Shown here one piece after another: positions 19,611-28,056 of a stretch of DNA of 34,988 nucleotides. The DNA is from an uncultured Lactobacillus sp. GTDB lineage: Bacteria; Bacillota; Bacilli; Lactobacillales; Lactobacillaceae. The stretch spans positions 1-34,988 of the forward strand of contig NZ_CANBCP010000015.1 in NCBI RefSeq assembly GCF_947367085.1, read 5' to 3'. Under the pieces are notes generated by a model, which was not told the DNA's origin, did not search any database, and saw only the letters and a program-made list of their open reading frames with translations. A program made the translations under genes and the position numbers. The stretch's first letter is position 1. The number at the start of each line of letters is the position of its first letter.

Positions 19611-20546
19611 TTATAAATTAGAATCGTTAAGTGACTGAATATAGTTATATGCTTCTTGGCCTGCAATACTTCCGTCACCCACTGCATTTGCGATTTGACG
19701 AAGATCTTTTGATCTTACATCCCCCATTGCAAAAATACCGGCCACTTTGGTATGCATCTTTTCATCAGTAGGGATCCAGCCAAATTCATCCAAAATACCT
19801 AAATCTTTAAAGGCTGCAGTTTGAGGAACTACTCCTACGTAGATAAAGACACCAGCAACTTTAAGCTTTTTCACTTCGCCATTAGTTTTATCTTTGTAAG
19901 TTACTGATTGAACTTTATTTTCATCGCCATCGATTGACTCTATCTGGGCATTCCAAATAAATTTGATTTTATCATTAGCAAAGGCGCGTTTTTGTAAAAT
20001 AGGCTGCGCACGTAACTTATCACGGCGGTGAATAATCGTAACTGATTTTGCTAATTGAGCTAAATAGATACCTTCTTCAACAGCTGAATCACCACCACCA
20101 ATTACTGCAACATCTTCATCTTTAAAAAATGCCGCATCACATACCGCACAGTAAGAAACTCCTTTTCCTGCATATTCTTCTTCGCCAGGAATATTGAGTT
20201 TTTTATGATCCGCACCGGTTCCAATAATTACAGCTTTAGCTGAATATTCACCACTATCTGTGACAACGATTTTTTTATCTTCTTCAACTCTAACAGCTTT
20301 AACATCGCCATACTTAAATTCCGGTTTAAACTTCATAGCTGATTGATACATTTTTTCACCCAGCTGCGGTCCTTTGATCTCCGTAAAACCTGGATAATTA
20401 TCAATTGCATCAGTATTATTCATTTGACCGCCATATATACCACGATCAAGCATCAGTACACTTAAATTTGCACGAGCTGCATATAAAGCAGCCGTAAGAC
20501 CAGCTGGTCCTGCACCGATAATAATTACATCATAATCTGTTGACAT
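19611..20546 (-). CDS. trxB: Thioredoxin reductase
   Basis: The NADPH-dependent flavoenzyme that reduces thioredoxin in the cytoplasm. The 311-residue low-molecular-weight type has the FAD-binding GAGPAGLTAALYAARA at 11-26, the redox-active CAVC at 133-136, the NADPH-binding GGGDSA starting at 150, and the C-terminal FAD motif GDVRSKDLRQIANAVGDG. Length and motifs are complete. It has its own promoter at 20584-20612 and its own terminator, although read-through from gpsA is possible because no terminator separates them. The ribosome binding site (GAGGCGAG) is acceptable. Confidence 0.97.
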   Translation of the reverse strand: MSTDYDVIIIGAGPAGLTAALYAARANLSVLMLDRGIYGGQMNNTDAIDNYPGFTEIKGPQLGEKMYQSAMKFKPEFKYGDVKAVRVEEDKKIVVTDSGEYSAKAVIIGTGADHKKLNIPGEEEYAGKGVSYCAVCDAAFFKDEDVAVIGGGDSAVEEGIYLAQLAKSVTIIHRRDKLRAQPILQKRAFANDKIKFIWNAQIESIDGDENKVQSVTYKDKTNGEVKKLKVAGVFIYVGVVPQTAAFKDLGILDEFGWIPTDEKMHTKVAGIFAMGDVRSKDLRQIANAVGDGSIAGQEAYNYIQSLNDSNL

Positions 20547-20583
20547 TTTCTCGCCTCAGTTTCTCTTACTATTTGTAAGAATT

Positions 20584-20612
20584 ATTTTACTATGAGGAAA
20601 AAATAATTACAA
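20584..20612 (-). promoter_or_regulatory. trxB promoter
   Basis: On the minus strand TTGTAA (20607-20612) and TAAAAT (20584-20589) are separated by 17 bases, a good sigma-A promoter. It lies in the 75-base gap between the gpsA stop and trxB. Confidence 0.7.
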
Positions 20613-20621
20613 GGATTTTGC

Positions 20622-21641
20622 TTAAAGTCGAATTTCAGGTTTTGGACTTCTACCCATCATTGCTTCAATTTCTTTATCAACATCAGCATTTTCATATAAA
20701 ACGCGGTAAACAGCTTCGTTAATTGGCATGTCGATTTGCTTTTCTTGAGCTAGCTCATGGACAGCTTTTACAGTAGTAGCCCCTTCAACAACTTGACCCA
20801 TATTTTCCAAGACATATTCCAAAGTTTTACCTTCACCAATTTGCTTTCCGGCACGCCAATTTCTTGAATTTACAGACGTACAAGTAACAATCAAGTCACC
20901 AATACCAGATAAACCACTAAAAGTCATTGGGTCTGCACCAAAATATTGCACACCCAAACGAGTAATCTCAGCTAACCCTCTTGTCATTAAAGCCGCCTTA
21001 GCATCATCGCCATATTTCTTACCAACTAAGATACCTGCAGCGATTGCTATTACGTTCTTAACAGCTCCACCTACTTCAACACCAACTAGGTCGGAATTAG
21101 TGTAAAAACGTACATAATTATTAGAAAATAGCTTTTGAACTACCTCAGCATTTGCTTGGTTAGTTGAAGCACATGTAATCGCAGTTAAATCTTTTTGGGC
21201 TACATTTTCTGCATGGCTTGGTCCAGAAATTGCAACTATTTTATCACTATCATTAGGATAGATCTCTTCAGTTAAAATATCAGAAATCAATTTCTTACTG
21301 CCGGGCTCAATCCCTTTAGTAGCAGTAACTAAAAGTGGTTCAGTCTTAATTTCATCTAAAACTTGTCTTACATTTTTTGCAACAATTCTAACAGCCTTTG
21401 TTGGTAACACAAATAAAACAATATCTGCGCCGGTTAAAGCTTGTTTTAAATCACCAGTAGCTGGTACGTTAGGATTTAATTGCCAATTTTTCATGTAGTG
21501 GGTGTTGGTATGATGTTCATTTATTTCTTGATTAACTTTCTCAATATTTCCATACAAGACAACATCATTGCCATTATCTGCGAGCATAGAGCCTAATACA
21601 GAACCCCATGAACCATTTCCTAAAACTGCTATTTTTGTCAT
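20622..21641 (-). CDS. gpsA: Glycerol-3-phosphate dehydrogenase [NAD(P)+]
   Basis: Reduces dihydroxyacetone phosphate to sn-glycerol-3-phosphate, the backbone for membrane phospholipids and glycerol-phosphate teichoic acids. The 339-residue protein has the N-terminal dinucleotide-binding motif GNGSWG at 8-13, the GPSHAENVA segment, the catalytic-lysine region GGAVKNVIAIAAG and the substrate motif FSGLSGIGDLIVTC. Length is standard. It follows lgt by 43 bases; the ribosome binding site (AGGT) is weak. In the hprK-lgt-gpsA cluster it sits with Lgt, which also needs phosphatidylglycerol made from this product. Confidence 0.96.
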   Translation of the reverse strand: MTKIAVLGNGSWGSVLGSMLADNGNDVVLYGNIEKVNQEINEHHTNTHYMKNWQLNPNVPATGDLKQALTGADIVLFVLPTKAVRIVAKNVRQVLDEIKTEPLLVTATKGIEPGSKKLISDILTEEIYPNDSDKIVAISGPSHAENVAQKDLTAITCASTNQANAEVVQKLFSNNYVRFYTNSDLVGVEVGGAVKNVIAIAAGILVGKKYGDDAKAALMTRGLAEITRLGVQYFGADPMTFSGLSGIGDLIVTCTSVNSRNWRAGKQIGEGKTLEYVLENMGQVVEGATTVKAVHELAQEKQIDMPINEAVYRVLYENADVDKEIEAMMGRSPKPEIRL

Positions 21642-21684
21642 TTTAAAACCTAAACTTTCTATCCAAAATATCTAAAATTTTCTC

Positions 21685-22521
21685 TCAATCTCTATTATAC
21701 GGGTATTTTAATCCGCTGCCAGCTAAATACCATTTTGGATGTACAACATTACGTCGATAAATCCATACAATGATTGCTGCAAAAAATAATACCAGACTCA
21801 ACGCTTGGGAAACCCTAATTGTATTTGCAATATATAAACTGTCCGTCCGCATACCTTCTACAAAGAAACGAACACATGAATACCAGATTACGTAACTTAA
21901 AAAGATTTCTCCACGTTTAAATAAATGCTTTTTGTGGCGTAAACATAAAATAATGATTAACCCGATTAAGTTAAAGAAAGATTCATACAAATATGTCGGT
22001 CGATAATAATGCCCATTTATGTACATCTGTTGAATTATGAATTCAGGCAAATGTAAATGCTGCAAAAATGCTAAAGTCGTTCTTGCGCCATGTGCTTCCT
22101 GATTCATAAAATTACCCCAACGAGCAATTACTTGAGCAGCCATTACCCCTGGTGCAATAATATCAAGCATCAACCAAATTGGCAGCATTCGGATATGACA
22201 AAAGATAATCAAGACAATGATACCGCCAATTAAACCACCATATATTGCAATTCCCCCATTCCAGATTGCAATAATCTGGTCTGGATGTTGAGAAAAATAG
22301 CCCCATTCAAAAATCACATAATAAATTCTGGCACAGATAAATCCTATCGGAACAGCCCAGAGCAAAAAATCAATAAAATCATCTGGCATGATATGACGTT
22401 TTTTACCTTCAGAGATTGCCATTAAGGTGGCCACAACAACTCCAGTAGCCATTAAAATGCCATACCATCTCACTGATAAAGATCCAATTTGAAATGCAAC
22501 CGGATTAAGTGCAATCCACAT
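21685..22521 (-). CDS. lgt: Prolipoprotein diacylglyceryl transferase
   Basis: Transfers diacylglycerol from phosphatidylglycerol to the lipobox cysteine of prolipoproteins, the first step of lipoprotein maturation, in the cytoplasmic membrane. The 278-residue protein has about seven membrane helices and the family signature ARWGNFMNQEAHG at 133-145 with its essential arginine and glutamate; an N-terminal RWYGILMATG segment is also typical. The start is set by AAAGGAGG inside the hprK end and by the TAATG overlap of one base with the hprK stop, so translation is coupled. Length is normal. Confidence 0.96.
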   Translation of the reverse strand: MWIALNPVAFQIGSLSVRWYGILMATGVVVATLMAISEGKKRHIMPDDFIDFLLWAVPIGFICARIYYVIFEWGYFSQHPDQIIAIWNGGIAIYGGLIGGIIVLIIFCHIRMLPIWLMLDIIAPGVMAAQVIARWGNFMNQEAHGARTTLAFLQHLHLPEFIIQQMYINGHYYRPTYLYESFFNLIGLIIILCLRHKKHLFKRGEIFLSYVIWYSCVRFFVEGMRTDSLYIANTIRVSQALSLVLFFAAIIVWIYRRNVVHPKWYLAGSGLKYPYNRD

Positions 22522-23471
22522 TAATGCTTTTCCTCCTTTTGAGAATTGTCAGAAATAAGCTCTGTTAAATTCTCTTCAAATTTTTGACTAGCATCATAAC
22601 CCATCTTTTTAGCTCTAAAGTTCATTGCAGCTACTTCGATGATGATTGCTAAGTTACGACCAACTTTTACTGGAAGAGTCACTTGAGGAACTGGCACACC
22701 AAAAATCTCTTGTGTTTGTTCATTAAAACCCAGTCTATCGTAATTGCTATTAGGATCCCAATTTTCAAGACGTGTAATCAATTGGATCTCGGTACTATCT
22801 TTAACAGAACCTGCACCAAACAAATTCATAATATCGATAATTCCAATCCCTCTAATCTCCATTAAGTGTTTCAAGATCTTTGGGGCTTCTCCTACAACTG
22901 TCTTTTCATCCTTTTGGTAAACATCTACTCGATCATCTGCAATTAGACGATGACCTCTCTTAACTAAATCAAGCGCAGTTTCTGACTTACCCACCCCTGA
23001 GTTTCCAACAATTAAGACACCCATTCCATAGATTTCGACTAATACGCCGTGAATACTCTTACGTGGGGCCAATTTTTCATCTAAATACTGGGTTAATACA
23101 CTAGATAAATGAGTAGTAGCCATTGAACTATGAAGTACAGGGATGTTCGCATTAGCTGCTGCTTGAAGTAATTCATCTGGAATTGGCAGATCTCTTGAAA
23201 TTACAAAACAAGGTGTCTGTTTTGTGGCCATCTTACTAAAAACTTTTAACCGCAAATCATGATCCAAATGTGCTGCATATGAGATTTCTGTTCTACCTAA
23301 AAGTTGAATTCTTTCTTGAGGATAGAAATCAAAGTAACCAGTTAACTCTAAGCCAGGTCTAGAAATATCTGAAACAGCAATGGTATGGTCTTTTAAATAT
23401 TTATCTCCTTCAACAACCTTTAAAGTTGGATTATTTTTTACTAATTCTTCAACTGTTACCGCATCTGTCAT
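22521..23471 (-). CDS. hprK: HPr kinase/phosphorylase
   Basis: The bifunctional sensor enzyme that phosphorylates HPr on Ser46 using ATP when glycolytic intermediates are high and removes the phosphate when they are low. P-Ser-HPr is the co-regulator of CcpA. The 316-residue protein has an N-terminal regulatory domain (about 1-130), a conserved His141 just before the catalytic core, Walker A GNSGVGKS at 156-163, and the HPrK signature [16 protein letters not shown]. Length is standard. It follows a small membrane protein gene by nine bases and is coupled to lgt. Its presence makes cre-mediated control of the nearby glg and hpf genes plausible. Confidence 0.97.
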   Translation of the reverse strand: MTDAVTVEELVKNNPTLKVVEGDKYLKDHTIAVSDISRPGLELTGYFDFYPQERIQLLGRTEISYAAHLDHDLRLKVFSKMATKQTPCFVISRDLPIPDELLQAAANANIPVLHSSMATTHLSSVLTQYLDEKLAPRKSIHGVLVEIYGMGVLIVGNSGVGKSETALDLVKRGHRLIADDRVDVYQKDEKTVVGEAPKILKHLMEIRGIGIIDIMNLFGAGSVKDSTEIQLITRLENWDPNSNYDRLGFNEQTQEIFGVPVPQVTLPVKVGRNLAIIIEVAAMNFRAKKMGYDASQKFEENLTELISDNSQKEEKH

Positions 23472-23480
23472 AATAAACCT

Positions 23481-23708
23481 CTATTCATCCATATCTTTAA
23501 CCGACACATTTTTCGGTTTTCTTTTTTTATGCTTTCTTGAATTATTTCTTTTATTAGTTGGTTTATTAAAATAATAAATTAACCAGATGATAAGAGCAAC
23601 CAATAATGCAAGCGGAATCAGAGCAAACAAAAACTTTATCAATACTAAAGCAATTGCCAGTACTATTAAAATCGTCATTACTAACAAAAAAATCACTAAA
23701 AAGCTCAT
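23481..23708 (-). CDS. Small two-helix membrane protein of unknown function
   Basis: A 75-residue protein with two hydrophobic helices (about 3-25 and 28-47), followed by a strongly basic tail (NKRNNSRKHKKRKPK) and a short acidic end. The tail should face the cytoplasm by the positive-inside rule, possibly touching membrane lipid or RNA (inference). A clear AAGGAG precedes the ATG and the gene is squeezed between prfB (10 bases) and hprK (9 bases), so it is almost certainly translated. I recognise no family with confidence; a distant PspC-like or generic operon-filler membrane protein is possible. No function can be assigned. Confidence 0.75.
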   Translation of the reverse strand: MSFLVIFLLVMTILIVLAIALVLIKFLFALIPLALLVALIIWLIYYFNKPTNKRNNSRKHKKRKPKNVSVKDMDE

Positions 23709-23718
23709 TATTTACTCC

Positions 23719-24835
23719 TTAATTAGGATTACTTTGACTTAACTTCCACTGTAAATAAGCATAGATAAAGTCATCGATCTTACCATCCATCACGCCATTA
23801 ACATCACTAGTTTCAAAATTTGTACGATGGTCTTTAACCATATTATATGGATGAAAGACATATGATCTAATTTGTGAACCAAAGCCAATATCCATTTGAT
23901 TTCCTTTTAGAGCTTGTGTTTGCTTACGCTTTTTTTCTTCTTCTAATTGAAACAATTTAGCTCTTAACATATTCATTGCCGTTTCTCTGTTTTGTAATTG
24001 AGAACGCTGGGCTTGTGAAGCTGTGACAATTCCAGTTGGCAAGTGCGTAATACGTACGGCACTTGAAGTCTTATTAATATGCTGACCACCCGCTCCACTA
24101 GAGCGGTAAACATCAATTCTTAAGTCATCAGGGTTAATATCAATTTTAATACTTTGGTCAATTTCTGGAATAACTTCAACCGAGGCAAAAGAGGTATGTC
24201 TTCTTTTAGCTGAATCAAAAGGCGAAATACGCACTAAGCGATGCACACCGTTTTCAGATTTAAGTAATCCAAACGCGTTATTGCCTTGAATTCTAATACT
24301 TACGCTCTTTACTCCTGCCTCATCACCAGGCTCATAGTCTTCAATTTCAAATTTTAATCCATGACTTTCACAATATCTTTGATACATTCTCAAAAGCATA
24401 TCAGCCCAGTCCATGGCTTCTGTTCCACCGGCTCCTGGATGAATTTCCATCAAAGCATTATGCTGATCATATGTATCAGATAGCAATAAATTTAATTCAT
24501 ATTCATGAAAACTAGTATTTAGCTCTGACATTTGCTGACTCAATTCCTCTTGTAAATCTTTGTCAGGATCAGCTTTTAAAAGATCAAGTGCAACTTCAGC
24601 ATCTTCAAAATCACTGCTCAATTTTTTGAATTTTTCACTTTTTTCCTTCATTTGATTAGTTTGATTAATCAAATTTTGTGCATTTTCTTGATCATCCCAA
24701 AAGTTAGGTTCTGCCATTTTCGATTCATTAATTGCAATACTTTCATTTAACGAATCGAAGTCAAAGAGACCTCCTAAAATGATTTAGTTTTTCAGATAGA
24801 GTTTGTAATTGATTTTGAATTTCACTAACTTCCAT
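23719..24835 (-). CDS. prfB: Peptide chain release factor 2, expressed by programmed +1 frameshift
   Basis: Terminates translation at UGA and UAA. The gene has two parts: codons 1-24 from the ATG at 24835 (AGGAGG upstream) to a UGA stop at 24761-24763, then the +1 frame from 24762 to the stop at 23719. At the junction, AGG AGG TCT CTT TGA C is the classic RF2 recoding site. Joined, the protein is 371 residues, with the stop-recognition SPF at 204-206 and the peptidyl-hydrolysis GGQ at 249-251, as in the family. An annotation starting at the internal ATG (24717) would lose 39 N-terminal residues. The start lies 48 bases after secA, directly behind secA's terminator, with no visible promoter of its own. 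Confidence 0.97.
24760..24775 (-). other. Programmed +1 frameshift site of prfB
   Basis: Minus-strand sequence AGG AGG TCT CTT TGA C: an internal Shine-Dalgarno-like AGGAGG, the slippery CTT codon, the in-frame UGA and the following C. When RF2 is scarce the ribosome slips +1 at CTT-T and reads GAC, giving autogenous control. All elements of the known bacterial prfB signal are present. Confidence 0.96.
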
Positions 24836-24851
24836 AATTTCCTCCTAAAAT

Positions 24852-24879
24852 AAAAGAGGAGACTCACGCCTCCTCTTTT
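24852..24879 (-). terminator. Intrinsic terminator between secA and prfB
   Basis: On the minus strand AAAAGAGGAG-GCGTGAGT-CTCCTCTTTT is a 10-bp perfect stem with an 8-base loop, followed by TATTTT. It begins five bases after the secA stop. The tail runs straight into the prfB ribosome binding site, so prfB depends on read-through or on a promoter inside secA. Confidence 0.88.
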
Positions 24880-24883
24880 ATAC

Positions 24884-27283
24884 TTAACGACTAAGATTTT
24901 GTCTAATTTGTGCTTTCATAAATAAGCGAGTAGCGTCAAATTCAATGTTGCTGATCATTTCTTCAAACATTCTATAACCAGCTTCTTGATATTCAACAAG
25001 TGGGTTCAATTGACCATATCCACGTAAACTAATCGATTGACGTAGTTGATCCATGGCATCAATATGATCAGTCCAGCGATCATCTACGACACGCAAGATA
25101 ACAACTTTTTCAAACTCTAGCATTTGTGCTGGATCAGCGAGTTGTTCTTCTTTTTCTTTATAGTTTTCTTCAGCTAAATCGTAAAGCTTTTGCTTTAATT
25201 CTTCAGCTGTCAAATTCTTCAAGTCGATCTTTTTAGCAGTTTCTTCATCTGTAATACTTGAAGCTATAAAGTCACGTAATTGGTCATTACGCCAATCTTT
25301 CTTATCACCTTGGGTATACATATCAACTTGGTGTGAGATTGTGCGCTTGATCATTGGCATCAGAACCTTCTTTAATGATTTATCTTCATTAATAACTTGC
25401 ATTCTTTCGCCATAGATTATTTCACGTTGAGTTCTCATAACATCATCGTATTGCAAAGTCTGCTTACGAGTATCGTAGTTGTTACCTTCAACACGTTTTT
25501 GAGCCGATTCAACTTGCTTGGTGATCATTCTACTTTCGATGACTTTATCATCATCATTGTCGGAAACTCTATCCAAAAATGCCTTAACCCGATCTGAACC
25601 AAAACGTTTCATCAAATCATCTTCAAGAGAAAGATAAAAACGGGTATAACCTGGATCACCTTGTCGACCAGAACGACCACGAAGCTGGTTATCAATACGG
25701 CGAGATTCATGTCTTTCAGTACCAATAACTGCTAAACCGCCCAATTCCTTAACACCAGGCCCAAGCTTAATATCAGTACCACGACCAGCCATGTTAGTAG
25801 CAATAGTCACTGCTCCACGCTGACCAGCATTCATGATGATTTCAGCTTCTTTAGCATGGTTTTTAGCATTCAAAACAGCATGAGGAATACCTGCAGCATC
25901 AAGCATCTTACTCAAACGTTCAGAACTTTCAATTGCAACTGTACCTACCAAAACGGGTTGACCTTTAGCATGACGTTTCTTAATTTCATCAACTACTGCT
26001 TCAAATTTAGAATCTAAAGTTGGATATAAGATATCAGGCATATCTTTTCTAGCAATTGGTCTGTTAGTTGGAATTGTGATAACTTGCATGTTGTAAATTT
26101 CACGGAATTCCTCTTCTTCAGTTTTAGCAGTACCAGTCATACCTGAAAGCTTCTTATACATTCTAAAGAAGTTCTGGTAAGTAATTGTTGCCTGGGTCTT
26201 AGATTCTTCTTGAATCTTTACGCCTTCCTTAGCTTCAATAGCTTGGTGAAGTCCATCTGAATAACGACGACCTTCCATTACACGTCCGGTAAAGGAGTCA
26301 ACAATCATAACTTCGCCATTTTGAACTACATAGTCAATATCTTTGAGCATGATATAGTTAGCGCGTAGAGATTGATCAATGTGGTGAACTAAAACTTGAT
26401 TATCAATATCGTAAAGGTTCTTTAAACCAAAATGCTTACATGCCTTCTCAATACCCTGATTAGTCAAATTAATTGTCTTAGTTGGCCAATCAATCTTGTA
26501 GTCACCATGATCTTCATCATCGTCAACATCATCATCGCTTTTATCTTCAACCAAAGTCTTAACAAAGCGATCGGCACGAATATATTCACTGTTTGCCTGT
26601 TGAGCTTGACCTGAAATAATCAATGGAGTTCTGGCTTCATCAATTAAAATTGAGTCAACCTCATCAATGATTGCGTAATTAAGTGGTCTTTGAACCATTT
26701 GTTCCTTATAAACCACCATGTTATCACGTAAATAGTCAAAACCTAATTCCGAGTTCGTTGAATAAGTAACATCGCAATTATAGGCTTCACGCTTTTCATC
26801 TGCAGACATTGAGTTCAAGTTTAAACCAACTGAGAGTCCGAGCCATTTGTATAATTGTCCCATTTCACTTTCATCACGAGATGAAAGGTATTCGTTAACA
26901 GTTACAACATGAACTCCCTTACCAGTCAAGGCATTCAAATAAACTGGCATAGTAGCAGTCAAAGTCTTACCTTCACCAGTCATCATTTCGGCGATATTAC
27001 CGAAGTGAAGCGCAATACCCCCAATTATTTGAACACGGAATGGATATAAACCCAAAACTCTTTTAGCACCTTCACGTGCTGTAGCAAAGGCTTCAGGTAA
27101 AAGATCATCTAAACTTTCACCATTTTTAATTCTTTCACGAAATTCAGGTGTTTTTGCTTGAAGATCTTCATCTGATAATTTTTCATATTCACTTGCTAAA
27201 GCTTCAACTTTATCTGCAAGTCTTTCAAATTTCTTTAATTCACGTTTATCGCTATCGTAAAGTTTTCTTAGAATGTTTGCCAT
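24884..27283 (-). CDS. secA: SecA, preprotein translocase ATPase (without C-terminal zinc domain)
   Basis: The motor ATPase that drives preproteins through SecYEG. The 799-residue protein has Walker A MTGEGKT at 101-107, the DEAD-like [16 protein letters not shown], the preprotein cross-linking domain, the [13 protein letters not shown] and helicase motif VI ([13 protein letters not shown]) of the second nucleotide-binding domain, and the helical scaffold domain. It ends [11 protein letters not shown] and lacks the C-terminal linker and CxCxSGx8CH zinc finger that bind SecB and lipids elsewhere. Lactobacilli lack SecB, so this is a natural family variant and not a frameshift. The start follows AAGGA; an extended -10 promoter is at 27336-27344. 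Confidence 0.97.
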   Translation of the reverse strand: MANILRKLYDSDKRELKKFERLADKVEALASEYEKLSDEDLQAKTPEFRERIKNGESLDDLLPEAFATAREGAKRVLGLYPFRVQIIGGIALHFGNIAEMMTGEGKTLTATMPVYLNALTGKGVHVVTVNEYLSSRDESEMGQLYKWLGLSVGLNLNSMSADEKREAYNCDVTYSTNSELGFDYLRDNMVVYKEQMVQRPLNYAIIDEVDSILIDEARTPLIISGQAQQANSEYIRADRFVKTLVEDKSDDDVDDDEDHGDYKIDWPTKTINLTNQGIEKACKHFGLKNLYDIDNQVLVHHIDQSLRANYIMLKDIDYVVQNGEVMIVDSFTGRVMEGRRYSDGLHQAIEAKEGVKIQEESKTQATITYQNFFRMYKKLSGMTGTAKTEEEEFREIYNMQVITIPTNRPIARKDMPDILYPTLDSKFEAVVDEIKKRHAKGQPVLVGTVAIESSERLSKMLDAAGIPHAVLNAKNHAKEAEIIMNAGQRGAVTIATNMAGRGTDIKLGPGVKELGGLAVIGTERHESRRIDNQLRGRSGRQGDPGYTRFYLSLEDDLMKRFGSDRVKAFLDRVSDNDDDKVIESRMITKQVESAQKRVEGNNYDTRKQTLQYDDVMRTQREIIYGERMQVINEDKSLKKVLMPMIKRTISHQVDMYTQGDKKDWRNDQLRDFIASSITDEETAKKIDLKNLTAEELKQKLYDLAEENYKEKEEQLADPAQMLEFEKVVILRVVDDRWTDHIDAMDQLRQSISLRGYGQLNPLVEYQEAGYRMFEEMISNIEFDATRLFMKAQIRQNLSR

Positions 27284-27306
27284 TAAATCGGTCCTTAAGT
27301 GTAAAT

Positions 27307-27318
27307 TTTGTGCACAAA
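27307..27318. repeat. 12-bp perfect palindrome in the secA leader
   Basis: TTTGTGCACAAA reads identically on both strands. It lies between the secA -10 element and the ribosome binding site, in the expected 5' untranslated region. It could be an operator or a small RNA hairpin, although the loop would be very tight. Function unknown. Confidence 0.55.
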
Positions 27319-27335
27319 TCTAAAGATACTAAGTA

Positions 27336-27344
27336 ATTTTAACA
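27336..27344 (-). promoter_or_regulatory. secA promoter (extended -10)
   Basis: On the minus strand TGTTAAAAT is an extended -10 about 50 bases upstream of the secA start. The -35 (TTTCTC with 17-base spacing) is poor. The element follows the hpf terminator, so secA needs its own promoter. Confidence 0.55.
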
Positions 27345-27375
27345 TTTTTCTGGAAAATGAGAAACCCACTTATCC

Positions 27376-27411
27376 ACAAAAAATACCCTTAAGCCAAACT
27401 TAAGGGTATTT
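27376..27411 (-). terminator. Intrinsic terminator after hpf
   Basis: On the minus strand a 13-bp perfect stem, AAATACCCTTAAG / CTTAAGGGTATTT, around a 5-base loop, followed by further T residues. It is the longest hairpin in the window and begins 16 bases after the hpf stop. Confidence 0.92.
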
Positions 27412-27426
27412 ATATAAATTAAGCAA

Positions 27427-27972
27427 TTATTCGTTAGTTTCGATTAAGCCGTAACTACCATCATTTCTACGATATACAATGCTTGTGCCGTTAGTGTCTG
27501 CATCTTCAAAGATAAAGAAATCGTGACCTAATAGATCCATTTGCAAAACTGCTTCTTCAGCATTCATTGGCTTTAAATCCAAGTGCTTGTTACGAACAAT
27601 GTTAAATTGTTTTGGAGTTTGTTCTTCTTCTTCAACATTTTCATAGAAGAAGTCCTTTAAGCCTTTTTCACGACTCTTACGATTGATTCTAGTCTTGTAC
27701 TTTCTAATTTGACGCTCTAATTTTTCAGAAACAAAGTCAATACTCTTGTACATATCGTCTGTCGTATCTTCTGCACGAAGAACCAAGTATGGAAGAGGAA
27801 TAGTAACTTCAACCTTTGCTGAATGATCAGGATAAACTCTCATATTTACATGAGCAATAACGTCTGATTCAATTTCAAAGTACTTTTCTAGCTTTTCTAA
27901 TCTCTTTTGAACATAGTCTCTTAATGAGTCGGTAACTTCAATATTTTCTCCACGAACGTTGTATTTTAACAT
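27427..27972 (-). CDS. hpf: Ribosome hibernation promoting factor, long form
   Basis: Dimerises 70S ribosomes into inactive 100S particles in slow-growing cells. The 181-residue protein has the N-terminal S30AE/YfiA domain (about 1-100, start MLKYNVRGENIEVTDSLRDY), a linker, and the C-terminal dimerisation domain (about 125-178, KPMNAEEAVLQMDLLGHDFF) that defines the long form of Firmicutes. The start follows AAAGGAGAG. It has an extended -10 promoter with an overlapping cre-like core (28035-28048) and a hairpin in its leader (27991-28008), so it looks individually regulated. A strong terminator follows. Confidence 0.96.
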   Translation of the reverse strand: MLKYNVRGENIEVTDSLRDYVQKRLEKLEKYFEIESDVIAHVNMRVYPDHSAKVEVTIPLPYLVLRAEDTTDDMYKSIDFVSEKLERQIRKYKTRINRKSREKGLKDFFYENVEEEEQTPKQFNIVRNKHLDLKPMNAEEAVLQMDLLGHDFFIFEDADTNGTSIVYRRNDGSYGLIETNE

Positions 27973-27990
27973 TATTGATTCTCTCCTTTC

Positions 27991-28008
27991 AAACGTCTTT
28001 TGACGTTT
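27991..28008 (-). repeat. Hairpin in the hpf 5' leader
   Basis: On the minus strand AAACGTC-AAAA-GACGTTT is a 7-bp perfect stem with a 4-base loop, placed between the predicted start of transcription and the hpf ribosome binding site (three to four bases from it). There is no U tract, so it is not a terminator. A role in mRNA stability or translation is possible. Confidence 0.6.
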
Positions 28009-28014
28009 TCTTTA

Positions 28015-28023
28015 CACTTATAG
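28015..28023 (-). promoter_or_regulatory. hpf promoter (extended -10)
   Basis: On the minus strand TGCTATACT is an extended -10 about 45 bases upstream of the hpf start (approximate plus-strand position given). No good -35 is visible; the AAAGCGCTT cre-like core lies where the -35 and spacer would be. Confidence 0.6.
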
Positions 28024-28034
28024 TATAGCAAATA

Positions 28035-28048
28035 TGGAAGCGCTTTGC
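28035..28048. promoter_or_regulatory. Weak cre-like site in the hpf promoter
   Basis: TGGAAGCGCTTTGC matches 11 of 14 positions of the cre consensus and contains the perfect core AAGCGCTT. It sits just upstream of the hpf -10, a position suited to repression. CcpA control of the hpf homologue is reported in Lactococcus, as I recall it; here it is inference. Confidence 0.45.
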
Positions 28049-28056
28049 CTATTTAT

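Noticed and set aside
24884-27283. SecA as a truncated or broken gene
   Set aside because: All ATPase and scaffold parts are intact and the end is clean with an immediate terminator; lack of the zinc domain is a known type of variation.
27991-28008. hpf leader hairpin as a terminator for comFC
   Set aside because: No U tract follows and the hairpin lies downstream of the hpf promoter.
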